From Metallyticus violacea (lineage: Eukaryota; Arthropoda; Insecta; Mantodea; Metallyticidae), in assembly GCA_030762175.1 (NCBI GenBank), contig CM060843.1:110701869-110765868 (forward strand): DNA of 64,000 bases, in the 5' to 3' direction. Both the position numbers and the translations under genes were made by a program. This document shows positions 34,655-47,379 of the stretch, piece by piece (the first letter of the stretch is position 1; each line of letters begins with the position of its first letter). Below the pieces are notes generated by a model. The model searched no databases. It was not told the DNA's origin and saw only the letters and a program-made list of their open reading frames with translations.

Positions 34655-35010
34655 TTTCAAAATTATTAGATGCAATCAAAGAGAAACAAACGTCTGGAGA
34701 ACTGAGGGGAGTTGTGCCCCTGTTTTAGAATAATGCTTCAAGCCACAAGTCTGGCATTAGATAACGAACGGTTTGTGCTGTTGAAACATCCTGTTTACTC
34801 TCCAGATCTACTTCCCAGTGACTTCAGACTGTTCACAAAACTGAAAGGAAAAGTTCGGGGGAATAACTTTTCATCAGATTATGAAGGAGGCTGTAAATCA
34901 ATGATTTGCGAGATTAGATAACTCTTCTTTTGGGAAGGTGTAGAAATGTAAGGGCATCGCCGGGAGAAGTGCACTTGTATGTTGAAAAGTGAGGGGAAAT
35001 AAAACTATTA
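34655..35010 (+). pseudogene. Mariner transposase fossil, C-terminal end
   Basis: The frame 34712-34921 holds NERFVLLKHPVYSPDLLPSD followed by FRLFTKLKGKVRG, the mariner block carrying the third catalytic Asp (PSDF). Beyond a stop the ancestral C-terminus continues as FWEGVEM, GHRREKCTCMLKS and EGK, matching the usual G...L..R..KC......YVEK ending. The N-terminal two thirds and TIRs are missing. It resembles the fossil at 37.4 kb more than the 4.2-kb family. Confidence 0.8.
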
Positions 35011-37365
35011 GATGGAGTAGAATTGGGCGAGGTTTGAAGCGGAAAATATCTGATTTAAGGCTCTAAACACTCATTTGTAGCAATTGCTTAGTTATATTAA
35101 CTTAATAATTTTATTTTTAAATGTTTTTATATAAGGTTAAGGATATAATGTTCAACACAATTTCCTATACATTTATGGGGATAGTTATTTAACTATGTTC
35201 ATTTAAGAAGTTCGTTTGCGTATGTTATTACGTAAGATAAAGCTTATAATATTCGATTTAAAGCTCCAAACATTCATTTATAATATGTTTTTAATTATAT
35301 AAATTTAATAAGTTCATTTGCACATGTTTTGTGTTAGGTAAAGGCTTTAATTTTCAATTAAAATAACAAATATTTGTTGGTAATATGTTTTAAATCGTAT
35401 AAATCTAGTGAGCCCAATTGCATAGATTTCGTTTTATCATATAAGAGCTATTATAATGTATGTCTTAATGTTTGTGGCCTTTATGGCAATCCTTAATAAT
35501 ATAAATGTAATGGTTCAAAGGACCACATACATACCCAAGAATATGAATAGATTAACTACAAATAAAGAAATTGTAATATTAAGAAAATCAACCAATGACA
35601 AACATAGCAGCATTATAATGTGTACCAAGAATGAAACACGAGACAGACAGCTTTGTTGAGACTGAATAACAAAAAACTGACTGAATAACTGATAAACGAA
35701 TTTTATTTGTTTAGTTATATTTATGTTGAAAATAATTCATTGTAATGAATAGTATTATTACAACTCATTGTAATAAGTGACAGTTTATGTTTATGTTTCA
35801 AATTATTTAGCTGTTTTAAGCTACAGTAATGAAAGGTTATTAAGAACTAGGTTTAAAAATAAAGGCAGATATTTGAATAAAATCTTGAAAATGCTTATAC
35901 GTTTATTATGTACATTTTTAGCTCTGTACAGTTCCCTGGTCTCTTAATGAGATCAGTCAAACTTATGGGATATGCATCTGTGGAACCCGCCCAGACTGTA
36001 AGATGACCGAACACAGCAAAGGCATGGGACGGCTTAGTCAGAGCTAAAGCTTCCCCAAGATCCCTCTGCACTGTGCAAACTCTGCTCGTAGGCTTGTTTT
36101 TGCCACAATATATTGGATGACTAAACAGAACAGCGACCACCTTTCGGTGTTTATTGCTTTCATTAGAACTTGGCGCTGCATGGCACTGCAGCAAAGGACT
36201 GTGGAGAAGACCCGTTTATTTTTTAGTAAACATTTAGATTTTATCCTTGTATTTCTGTAAACATAATCTACTGTCAATCGTTTTCTAAACTTCTATCATT
36301 ATACATGATTGTACTATATCGTCTCAATATGTGAAAGAAGAGCAGAGGAGGGTAATTTCTAATCAGGAGTTCATGGAAGGAAGAGCGAGACATTTTACCA
36401 AGTTCCCAGCGCTGGCTCACCAGTAACATTGGAATATACATCAGCTGCAGAGTACAGTCCTAACAGAATATCTGACACATTATGGTTGCGCAAGAAGTGT
36501 AAAGACTGTAGGAAATACCGTGAAAGAGTTAATGTAAATCCCTACTACTCATTCATGCAAGAGACACTCCGTAGCAACACGTATTTCGTTACGGTAGATA
36601 ATATATATATATATTGAAACGCCTTTGGTTTTAAGTCGAAATAAAACAGGAACAATTAGTAAAAATGTATTTATTAGCCGGTGTCCTGTTTTACATAGCT
36701 CAAACGCTGCCAAAATTATTCTTCACATAATCCTGCGTTTTTTTTATGTCGTCGCGGCGTTGATGCCAACCCTTATTTCCATAGCCATTAACCTGGAAGC
36801 CCATCGCTTTTGATCATTGTCGCGAAAGCCGGTACTTGGCGTTCCCTAAGTCTTCGCTCTATATTCTTTCCTTTATTCATCTTTCCCCACTTCTTTGTAT
36901 TAGGAGTCATGTGGCTCTATAAAACAGAGCCGTGAAGAGGAAACCATAAATGGAGATCAACAAAAATGCTCAATCGGGGAATCAAATGTGATGAATAAAT
37001 TTTATGTTTTATCACGCTACAAGAAAAGCCAATTAATTAGTTGAAAACGTGTTTTAATAATATTTTATTTTATAGATAATGTTTTCCGAAAGCAAATTGG
37101 AATTTATTGTACCAATTCTTACACGTTTTACATGCGATGGTCTTTTGTTAAATTAGTTTTCGTACTGAATTTACATTTTTATGCTCATAATTTTCAAATT
37201 CTCATATGGTAATACATTAAGGAACATAAACACTTTCAGTAGTGTTTTAAGTATTAACTAATAAACTATTTGGGAACTGATTTTTGGAAAATGTATTTGT
37301 AAAAAGGCATCGGGTTTTTGGATTCGAGAAAATTAAATCGGCAAATTGGCCGGTATTGGCATTTT
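35011..37365. other. Non-coding DNA with unrecognised small ORFs
   Basis: AT-rich, except a GC-richer block at about 35920-36210 where minus-strand frames of 99 and 77 codons overlap (35895-36194 and 36044-36277). I recognise no domain in either. A 6-bp hairpin, GGCTCTATAAAACAGAGCC, lies near 36911-36929, and a short (TA)n at about 36601-36614. Confidence 0.5.
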
Positions 37366-37369
37366 ATGC

Positions 37370-37715
37370 TTTTTGATTGCAGTCACGGGTCTAACTCTAT
37401 GATGGCAATACTGAAGCGAGGGGGATATTTTTTCAGAATAATGTTTCAAGTGTTCCAGTGGAAGTAATTGATAAAGCACGGTTTGAACTGTTAGAACATG
37501 CTGCTTACACACCAGATGCAACTTCAAGCTGTTCAAATTGAAGGAAAACCTTGTGAGGAACTATTAATTAGATTGGAGACTTATGGAATGTTTTGCAGAG
37601 TTGGGTTAAGCATTTTCTTCCAGGAAGCTGTAAAAATGTTAGTTCATCGTTAAAAATGTGCATCAGTCTTCAAGAAGTGTATATTGAAAACAAAAGCTAT
37701 ATATATAACGTTTAA
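37370..37715 (+). pseudogene. Mariner transposase fossil, C-terminal end (related to 34.7 kb)
   Basis: ARFELLEHAAYTPDA, then an FKLFKLKENL-like segment in shifted frames, and FLPGSCKNVSSSL, match the same part of the mariner C-terminus as the 34.7-kb fossil. They share the ...FELL.H..Y.PD... wording and the tail with KCI...YIE. Heavily mutated, no open frame and no TIR. Confidence 0.6.
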
Positions 37716-37837
37716 CGATATAGTTAAATGTTTAAGGAAAGAGACAGATATATTTCAATTAGATTGCTAAATGTGCACAAAATACAAATTATTAGTCGTG
37801 TGCATTATTGTAACTTTTACTTTTTGTATCCACATTT

Positions 37838-38135
37838 GTCGATTCTGGTGGTCTAATGGTAATCATACTTGCCTCGTAGACCCAAGATCGCGGGTTCAAT
37901 CCCGGCCAGGATCGATGGACTTTTTTGGGCATAAAAACCCCAAATATGACTTCCTTCTGAAGGGAAGTAAAGTCGTGGGTCCCGTGTTGTTCATTTACGG
38001 CATGAAAAAGATCTCAGACCTGAAAAAAGAGGCCTCTGAGCAAAATTTGTCGGCCGTTTCACGCCCTGAATAGAATGAGACACTTGATGACCCGAGATGT
38101 TAAACAGCATTCGTAAATAAACCAAACCAACAAAT
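37838..38135 (+). mobile_element. SINE-A, full-length, mutated
   Basis: GTCGATTCTGGTGGTCTAAT and GGTTCAATCCC (B-box with one change) head the copy. The body has AGGGAAGTAAAGTCGTGGGT and TTTACGGCATG, and the tail ends near GTAAATAAACC. A short duplication of CACATTT at both sides (37831-37837 and about 38144-38150) may be a target site repeat. Confidence 0.88.
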
Positions 38136-38139
38136 ATTC

Positions 38140-38585
38140 ACATTCACATTTAGTATATTTCTTTTCTGTTATATTATATAAATGTAATGTTTTTAAAGGT
38201 TTAAAAAGATGATATGATGATATGAATGCCTAAATGAGCTCATAGCGCACAAGTCATCTGTCATTCAATTTTTCAGGCCAAGGAAAAGCTCCCAAAAATC
38301 TTCACCATGACTACGGTATTCGAAGCGTTAATGTGTTCATAAAGAGCACTTAGGTAATACAGTTTTAAATGTTTTTGTTTAGTAAGAATCTGGATTCATG
38401 TTATGTAATAGGTGCGCATGATAAACTTTGAATAGTAGAATGAACGTACTGACGCCTAAGATGACATTATAGGAAATAATTGCAACAATGAAGAAAGTTA
38501 CAAAATATGTCGTCGAAAAAAATAACAGCTGTCTTTTGAACTGCAAGCGACTATTTTTTCATGAGAATCGCTTAAATGTTTAAAC
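38140..38585. other. AT-rich non-coding DNA
   Basis: There is nothing I can name. Confidence 0.5.
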
Positions 38586-39455
38586 CAGCGATCTCAAACT
38601 GTGGTCCCCAAGCCTCCGGAAGTTCTCGAGGCTATCCCAGAGGATTCGCGAATAATTATAGTACTATTAACAGCATTTATTCTTGAATGTATAGATACAC
38701 AAAATTAATTACGAGGAAACGAAATATTAAACAAATTAACGACATGTATTTATTGAGGTGAGGTAAATTAGATTCAAATTAAAGGTGGCTTTTTGTACCG
38801 AAGGGAGCTTTCAAATAGAAGCTGAAAACGTGGACAACGTATCACATTCATATTTTTCATACATTTCCCATCAGCAACACGAGTTTTTTGGCAGCCAACT
38901 GCGTAGAATGGGGCTGGTCTATACCTCTCAATTTTTCACGGATAATCAAAGAAGGCCATGAAAGTACTGGTGCTTTCTGTAATGACCTACTGGGGTAAAA
39001 AATAATTCCCTGTATTTAATTATCTAAAAATGCTAATAAAGCATGTAAACCTTTTGAAAACATAGAGTACAAAGTTGTTATATTCACTCGATATTATGTT
39101 TTGTAATTGAAATGCATCTGCATCATTTCTATCATTATGGAATTATAAAAATGAGTAATGTATAATCACTTGATATTATTTATTACTAATATTAACATTT
39201 AAGGAGTGTTATTTACTTTTGAATGTACGTAATGGCTATTATTATTTATATTTGGTAGGAATTACGCTACAATTAAGGAAATTATTGAAAAAAGTGTTTT
39301 TATTTGTTTTTGTATATATTTAAATTTTGGTAACTCCGTATGAATAAGTTTAAAAATGTATACATTTATTATTTTAAATTTTCCTTTAATTTTTGGAAGT
39401 CCGCAACAAGGAGAATCAAGGTAGTACTTGGTCCAGCAAAGTTTGAAAACAGCTG
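38586..39455. mobile_element. Candidate non-autonomous hAT element (MITE-like)
   Basis: The left end, CAGCGATCTCAAACTGTGGT, and the right end, whose complement reads CAGCTGTTTTCAAACTTTGC, share the hAT-type CAG...TCAAACT pattern. Both continue into CC.AAG. The 870-bp interior has no coding potential. The expected 8-bp target duplication is not visible (GTTTAAAC against CGAGGATC), so the pairing could be coincidental or the flanks mutated. Confidence 0.45.
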
Positions 39456-41174
39456 CGAGGATCTAAATTTATCGATCCAGTCATAAAGTGCTTTATCGAA
39501 ACAAACCTGTTTATCCCAGGTTGTATAAAGGTCTTTAAGATGAGGCTATATACACATAGCACGCTTAGTAGTTAAGACATGTAATACCGCGCGAGCGTGC
39601 AATTTTTATAACTAAAGCCCAAAATTATTACCTAAATATTATACATACATCAACCTGTAGTCTTTGATTTTGTTATTAATCGTACGAGGCTACCAATAAG
39701 GCCCGAAAGAAATCTTCGCTATTAATTATTGATGCAATGGGGAAAAATGACGATAAACAGCAGATATCTCCAGAGATTTGTGTAAGGCATTTTGTTTCAT
39801 CTGTGCTCGCGACCCTTAGTGATAACACCGAAGTATAGTGCTTTGCGTCAGGCGATCCTATGCCACTGAAAAATAAATTACGGGCAAGGAGACGGTGCAC
39901 ATTTTTGAGTTTCTAAGTTGTACTAACTACAATTTTGAAACTCTAAATGACCCAAAAACATTGTAATATGCGAGAATTATTATTTACTGTGAGTGAAACC
40001 AAATTTGCTTCTATATATTATTGCTGTAATGTGCTTCCAATTATTGCAATATTCTATTTTCATTTTCTCCCAGGATACAATGCTAAGGGGCTTAGTTATT
40101 GTTTATCTATTGCACAAAATGGCTAGAGAGCACGAGTGCTGTTTTGTCACTCTTTCGAGCGACTTCAACATGGAACAGAGCTCTTTGCCCAAACAGAACT
40201 TCACCTAAGTCGAAACTCTTTGGTCCGAGGAGCAGGCATAGGTTTCGTAGCTGAGGGCATTGGTATGGTGATAATACATGGATACACGCATTTCACTAGA
40301 TGCATGCAAAGTTCTACCTTTTCAAGAGGTCTAAGTCAGCATATGTGTTTTCACAATTGCAACACACCGGTGGAAGTGTTACAGGCATTCAATGACTGGC
40401 TTGCAAAGTAGCTACTCAAGATACTTCTGGGAATGCTACTAGCTGAATTGACACTTCTATGGTCGTTGACTTGTTGACACAACCTTTACATTTGGTGACA
40501 AAGCATATGCAATACATTCTTGCGTTCAGATCACAAGTGGCATTGCCACAATTATAGACAAGGGCAACTAGGAAACATGTCATTCATAAATGTAATGGTA
40601 ACGGCTAAATATAGTTTTAGATTTTAGTTACTTAAATTTTGATTTATTATTGATAGTCAATTCTACGATTATTACAATTCTTACAGGATTATAACACCTG
40701 CATTATGAACTGAATATTTGTGTTCAATGCTATGATATCTATATTTATATTAAAGCGCATATTCCCCTTTTTGAGATACTGAACTGAACATTATTTTTAT
40801 AAACTTATCTTCCACACATTTCCTCTACAAAATCGCATGTACATCTTCCACACAATCACATAATCTAACACACATTATCGCCTATAGAAGACGTCATATT
40901 TATCCAGGCTGATTTTATTTTTTAGACTTTCAAATCAATACAATTTTTATGATCACTACTGCAATGCCCACAATAACAGTAATAATAATAATAGCAATAA
41001 CAATAATAATAACAATAACAACAAGGCCTTTGTAGGTCACTTTACTTATTTCTAACAACACCTCCTTAAATAGAAGTGCATTAGGAATATCCAAATTGTG
41101 TTTTATATTATTTTAGTATAATATAATTAATAACGATTCCTCATAACTTATGAGTCCAATGAAGTAGTTAACAT
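39456..41174. other. Non-coding DNA
   Basis: Small frames at 39676-39900 (antisense) and 39993-40411 have no recognised domain. A degenerate (AAT/AAC)n tract runs over about 40977-41022. Confidence 0.5.
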
Positions 41175-41466
41175 GTCGGTCCTAGTGGTGTAGTGGTAAT
41201 CATACTTGCCTCTTATTCCAAGATTGCAGGTTCGATCTTGGGACTTATGGATTTTTTTCGGGCGTAAAAATGCTAAGTATGGCTTCCTTCGGAAGGAAAG
41301 TAAAGCCGTGGGCCCCGTGTCGTAGATTTAGGGCACGATAAAAAAAAAAAAAACCTCAAGCTTGAAAAAAAGAGGCCTCTAGGCAAAATTTTTCGGCCGT
41401 TTCACGCCCTGATTTGAAGGGGACGCTGATGACCTGAGGTGTTAAAGAGCGTCCGTAAATAAAACA
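41175..41466 (+). mobile_element. SINE-A, full-length, with internal A-run
   Basis: GTCGGTCCTAGTGGTGTAGT and a B-box-like GGTTCGATCTT form the head. The acceptor-side half is damaged (GGGACTTATGG instead of GGCCAGGACCGATGG). The body matches the family, but an A-run at about 41340-41353 interrupts GATAAAGAACC. The tail GTTAAAGAGCGTCCGTAAAT is intact. Confidence 0.9.
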
Positions 41467-42055
41467 AACGCTAGCATACATTTTCGAGAACTACCGCACA
41501 CTTTTTATTTCCAAAAAAGAAGTTACAAACTGGTGTTCAAATATTTCTGTATTCATCTTTTATGTGAGTTCGTCATCGAGTAGCCAACATTCCGAAAGCT
41601 TGTGCTCAGTGTTCCATACGTGAAGCTTCGTGAAACACTTGCCACAGGACCTTCTTTATCGGTATCGTATCACATTTCAACAAGGAAGATGTCCTTATAT
41701 TCGTTAGGGGACTATCATCTGAAATAGCTATACCTCCTTCTTACTATTCCGGCAGACACGTTAACTATTCTTATTTTATGAGCGTGCACTGAGGCGGATT
41801 TCTAACTTTAAAATGTTTAAACAATTACAGGCCAATTAATTTATTGGCACGGAATACAAAATGTTATTCATGTCAATAATTCTGCCATCTAAGAAGATTG
41901 TTTCATTTTTAAAAAGTGTGTAAACCTCCTTCTAAATTTAGTCGTTTTGTTTCAGGAGTTTTCAATGTTTTTGAGTCTGTATCGATCCTTTTACTAAAAG
42001 ATTGATTAAATTCTATTGCCTTAGTGGTTTCAGCAATATCTCCCTTTAATCACCT
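41467..42055. other. AT-rich non-coding DNA
   Basis: No gene or element is recognised. Confidence 0.5.
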
Positions 42056-42063
42056 TAACCACC

Positions 42064-42107
42064 AAGGGTGTCCGAGGTCGTTAAGGCATGGACTTGTGAG
42101 TGGAAAG

Positions 42108-42148
<41 letters not shown>
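42064..42148 (+). mobile_element. SINE-B tRNA head joined to 37-base poly(A)
   Basis: AGGGTGTCCGAGGTCGTTAA, then GGCATGGACTTGTGAGT, reproduces the 5' tRNA-like part of SINE-B. Instead of reaching the B-box and body it passes into AAAGTCT and then 37 uninterrupted As (42112-42148). The other copies in the window have no such poly(A). It looks like a retroposed or template-switched half-element, or a SINE truncated and later expanded by slippage. Confidence 0.75.
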
Positions 42149-42150
<2 letters not shown>

Positions 42151-43509
42151 AGGACCTCTCCCAATTTATCGTCTCATCTATGTATCACCATTGTTCACTG
42201 TCTATGATGTCTCAGCACTAAAACGAGGTTTAAACACTGCTCAAAAAGAAAAGATCTTTCCTAGCTAATCATTTTAACAAACTCATACACATTACCCAAT
42301 TTGTTCAGAGTTCTTGTTTACAGCCCTTTAAGGCCTTATATTCTTGATGTCTTCAGCAACCATTAGGACACTTTTAATTACTTTGTAACTCAACATTTGC
42401 CCATATTCGCCTCAAAATAACACCAGAACAAGGTTGTTACAGCCACGAATGCCTCAAGCAAATTAATTATAGGAAGGTGGTGGATATGAGAAACGTGCAG
42501 ATGATCTATGTGGAGATAAAATGTAATTTTCATGCAATTGGTTGGCCATTAGATTCACTGTTACTTATGTTAATGGTGAGACTGCCCGCACTAAATGGCA
42601 CCCAAGCGAAACTCTATCAAAAGCCTGCCGGATATTCACTTTAATTGCACATTCATGCATGTGCAATCAATCGTTGCTTTCTACTTTTCCTTTTCCATCT
42701 TTTCCCTCTCCTTTCTCACTCCCCGAATTAATTTTTAATTACTCTAAACATTTGCTTGTATCATTCCTTGTAACCTTAATTAACATCCTTTTTAATGTTT
42801 ATACATTTTTGCCTCTCTATTTCATAGCTCTATGTTACCTAACGCTCTCCTTTCAAATAATCTAAGAAACGTCAAAGTTATTATTTATTTATACACTCTG
42901 CCACTTTGATCTCAATAAAAAAACTAAGAACTGTAGTTACACGACACCAAATATTTTTTTAATTAAATTGTGCACTAGTAGGTGTAATATTTACTAAGAA
43001 TGGCTGTAGTTAAACTTCCCACAATTAGAACTTTCATTCCCCTCCGTTTTTCACTAGTACTAATGTCAGCGAGCTGAACCATATATGGCCCCATTCATAA
43101 TGAAAATTAAATGTAACGCAAAATTTAATGTAAAACCTAGATACTATGTATTGTATTGGAACCATTCACAATGAGTCACGTAAACATAAAAATGAACGTA
43201 CAAATTAGACGTTAACTTAGAAGCTTGCAAGGTCCAAGGTTTTGTTAACTTAAACTTAAGAAATTGACTTATCTGTTTGCGGAATATTCTTATATTCTGC
43301 TCAAATGCGACGATCAATGAACATTACACATTTTCTCGCTTGAAATTTCAGCACCTAAATTCCTCCCTTTTTGCTGTGACCGCCTTTCAATAAATGGAAT
43401 TTGGTGAACACATCGTACTAAATTAATCTTTGGACATAAAAAACTCAGTTTTTAGATTTTTACTTCTCACTGTAAAAGTGATTTTTTATTCACAATTAAT
43501 ATTTTTTTG
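42149..43509. other. AT-rich non-coding DNA
   Basis: A 107-codon frame at 42542-42865 is pyrimidine-rich and hydrophobic by composition, with no domain. I regard it as chance. Confidence 0.5.
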
Positions 43510-43781
43510 AATGGTGCCTAACGCCTGTTTTTACTACTGAGGCACCACAGGCGGTGGACACTGAATATGCGTTAGATGAAATGATATATTGGGAAAGGAT
43601 TTTTAAAGGAAGGAAACGTCCCAGGCCTATGTTTAGGGTGCCTCTCCGGCATTTACCATCAATGAGGACTGAGAAAAACCTGGAAATAACCTCAGTCAAG
43701 GAGGACGGCCCTGATGGAATTCGAACGCCAGACCTCCCGCTCACAAGCCCGCGCCTTAACGACCTCGGCCACTCGTGGCGG
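43510..43781 (-). mobile_element. SINE-B, full-length
   Basis: Complete minus-strand copy: the head is the complement of CGACCTCGGCCACTCGTGGC, with a B-box region (GAATTCGAACGCC on the plus strand), body and GTTAGGCACCATT tail. Frames of 92 and 129 codons that cross it on both strands are artefacts of the SINE sequence. Confidence 0.92.
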
Positions 43782-46700
43782 TTTTCGCACCTAAGTCTAT
43801 CATATGTTATATCCGCGAAAAAGCCTTTTTGATACTTTTTACAACATACAATTACGATATTGTTGCTTACATAGGCATACCGCATTTGCAGATATTTGTA
43901 TTCATAAAAAGAACAAATTTTGTTTCACTCCCATTTGTTACGATAGTAACAATCTGAATGTGTTATTGTTTTAAAAATATATTTTTTTAAAAGTATAAAT
44001 TTTAATGCATTATAAAATGTAATTAAAGTTATTAGAATCTCTAAAATTAAATGCTTATTTCTCTCTTTGCACAAAATAGTACTTTAGAACATATTTACAT
44101 ACCTGAAAAATGGAGCAAAAAACCTAAAGAATAATATTCTTGCAAAAAAATTTAAGAAAAAGTTTAATTTAAGTTGCTTCATGAATAATGAATTCATGGG
44201 TATTACGTTTGCAGGAGTTACTTAGTGCATAAACCTCTTGGCAGGATGGAACTAACCAACAAAAACGCCAAGAGCACTCCCGGTGCCATTGATGGTCTAC
44301 ATTGATAGGTCTTTAGGCAAAAGACTGTTAATTATAGGGATGACGCTAAGGCTTCCAAGCGACAGCTAGAAATTTTCCTCCTACACTGTCATCTCCTACT
44401 GAAAACACGCCCTAGGTTCCACTACATTAACCACTAGGTGGGCACAAAGTAGCCTGTAAGTGCAACTGACGCACTTTATTAGACGGCTGGTACCTTTTTC
44501 GCTAATAAGCTTGCGGCTTACAGTGGATGTATTTAGCTCTATGATGATGTTAATTACGTTGATGATTTAAGAGCAGTTTTCTCATTAGAAAATTAATGAT
44601 CTAGTTGCTAGTGGGAAATCTAATCTTATAAACGTTGTCTTGTTGAAATCTGTTTTATTTTTAGTATTTGGTCTAAAATGATTACTTTTAAGAGTTATTC
44701 GAGAGTTCTGTTTGTTGTATATAAGCAAGGTGGTGCTACTTTCTACATTGTATCACACATAAGCTGTCAACTCTGAAAATGCAAATATAACTTGTATAAA
44801 TAAAGATAAGATAAATAGGACTATTGGGATTGGGTTATATAACATTGACTTGCTGACTACCTGCAATTATTTCACTTCCATTATTCCCCATATAATAACA
44901 CTGAACTGTGATGACGGTGCTGTTATTTCTATGAATTAGGAAGCGGGGGTAACAAAAGGTTTATATTTCAAAGCCGGGCACTTAAGATAGAAAACAAATT
45001 AATAACATCTGATTCAGCATACACTGAGAGATCCCTGAAGTCGACTTTCCTCAGATTAGCTGTGTGGTATACAGATAATATAAGGCAAGGACCCGTTTTC
45101 TTTTTCTCCTGTTGAGCAATTTCAGCCACCTGTACAAAAACATCGTCTTCACTCGGAGAGGCCATTCATTAGAAGATTGACGCAAGCACGTGTTGCTCCG
45201 GTGTGCGACCGCATGTCTTGAATCACTAAAGAGACAAGAAGGGATCAAATTTATTTGATTTGACGCTGACTTGATGCATGCCGGTGTGCTGCCTCCCTAA
45301 GCCTTGACGGAAATACAGTCAGATCATACCAACAAAAAATGGCAGGTTATTGTCATGTACGACTGTGATGGTGTTGTGGCAGATCATCAATAAGCATTAT
45401 TTCCATTCATTGTTGAAACACAATAAATGACTAACTTTAAGAAAAAGGTAACATGATCCACATCCCATATAATTTTACATGTTCGAGGGCATGTGGCTTA
45501 AGGTGTGGCTCCTTGATCCGAATTTCAAATGAAACTCAAGAGCTGTGGAAAGGAAATAAATGTTGGACAAACGCTTCAGCCTTATGCATTAGGCTGCATA
45601 AGCCTTTTTCATTATTGCTGCACTTTGCTTTATATTTTTCTTTCGGAATAAAGTATTTACTATAGAGAATTTTACTTCTCCCTTTCTTTCTGTCTAATTT
45701 TCTCGCTCAACTAATACGTAGCCTGACTTTTAATTACTCTCAATTAAAACAATAAAAGACAGATAAAAGGATCGCGATTTTGAAACTACCCGACTAAGAA
45801 ATGAAGCACAAATAGTATTGAGTTGTACTTTATGATATTATGTGCTTAGTAATATCTCCACATTAGCTAGCTTACTAAGGAGGAGCCTGAGATTTATTGC
45901 AACAAATGGGCATTTAAAATTAATTTTGACTTTGTAGTTGATTAGTATATAATTATCCATTCAATCGATTAGAAAATTTAACATTAAAATTATTTAAATG
46001 TATGTTTAACAATATGTGAGCACTATAATAATGAAAAAAGTAAAACATTAATTTAAAAGATACATTTAACTAACTTAATGTTTATAAAATAAACTATGTT
46101 CGAATATTAATGACTTTATAAATTTACTTACTATTTATAGTGTGTTACATTTATAATAATTGAAAACTTTCCTTCTGTCTGGAAGGTTTGTTTACTACGG
46201 AGATTAGAATATTATTTCTTTGATTTAAATGTCATGTTAAACACTATTTTTTCTTCGATAATGCCATCTTAATCTCACACTCAGCAACAATCTGTATCCT
46301 GCTATGATCTTATATCTTTGTTATGTGCATTTTATCTTATAGAAATTATATTTGCCTCATCCATTAATATTAAGGCCTGTGTAATACAATATATTACAGT
46401 AATCTTAGTCTGTTTATAAAAAAATACGGAAACGAAATAAAATCAACTAAAATGCCGACGAACTTAAGATGAATGTAATGCAATATAGAATTAGCAACTT
46501 AATGATTGCACGATCACGACACACGTGTACAAATATTGATATCATTAATTAAATATTTATTTTCGTTAATATACACGTAAGGACGCTAAATCAGTAATTG
46601 GGCACAATTTTCTCTATATCTTCGGTAAAGCAAAGTGTTCTTTAGCATTGTTAACACTATGACATATTATTAACACACACACACACACAGTTTTATTTGT

Positions 46701-47375
46701 AGTCTATATTTATTTTTTCTGTAAAGAACTGCAAAAACACTGGGCTGCCGCAGAAGTGTTTTCTGCAGTCATTTTATAATGTGAACTCTGAAGGGAAGAG
46801 AAAAAACGTGAACTCTATAAAACAAAGTTTCCTTTTTTTTAAATACATTACCTCATCCCATTTTGAAATACGATAGTTAATATTGGTTTGTGTCTGCTGT
46901 CATGCAATTCACATGTCATACTGTCATTCCAAGTTACGCACAGTAAGAGACAGTTCCCACACTGATGGTTGAACGAGGATAGTCAGTCGCTAGAAAAAAC
47001 ATTTTTTCTGCCTGTGTTATAACTCTGTTGCGGCTGTGATATTTATATAACTCAAGTATTTACGTTATTAATCTAAACTTTGGCATTTTAGATCCTTAAA
47101 ATGGACTTTTAGGCACCTAATATAGGCTTTGAATTTACCAAAATACAGATTTATGGGCTTAAAATACCATTTCAGGCAGCACAAAACACTTAAAATGAGT
47201 TTCTACTTACTCAAACCACAAAAACTATACAAATTCAATTAACAAGTTGGTACTGAGCATTACAATGCAGGTAGACAGTGAAAAAAGTAAAAATTATTGT
47301 AGTTAAAAAATTTATTTTATTAATCATCTTAAAAATGTATTATTAAGTATAAAGGAACCATATTCTGCAATCAAG
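43782..47375. other. Non-coding DNA, no recognised element
   Basis: Mostly AT-rich. GC-richer patches lie at 44215-44530 and 44960-45260, the latter with two overlapping 65-codon antisense frames of unknown type. An (AC)n microsatellite lies at about 46673-46689. A cluster of TTTTAGG/CCTTAAAATGG motifs at about 47080-47170 may be a transposon end. Confidence 0.5.
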
Positions 47376-47379
47376 GACT

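Noticed and set aside
42542..42865. 107-codon membrane-protein-like gene
   Set aside because: Hydrophobicity follows from T/C-rich composition; no start context, domain or neighbouring exon supports it.
43496..43885. 129-codon antisense gene and 92-codon sense gene
   Set aside because: Both frames run through a SINE-B copy; similar frames would occur in any copy and carry no protein signature.
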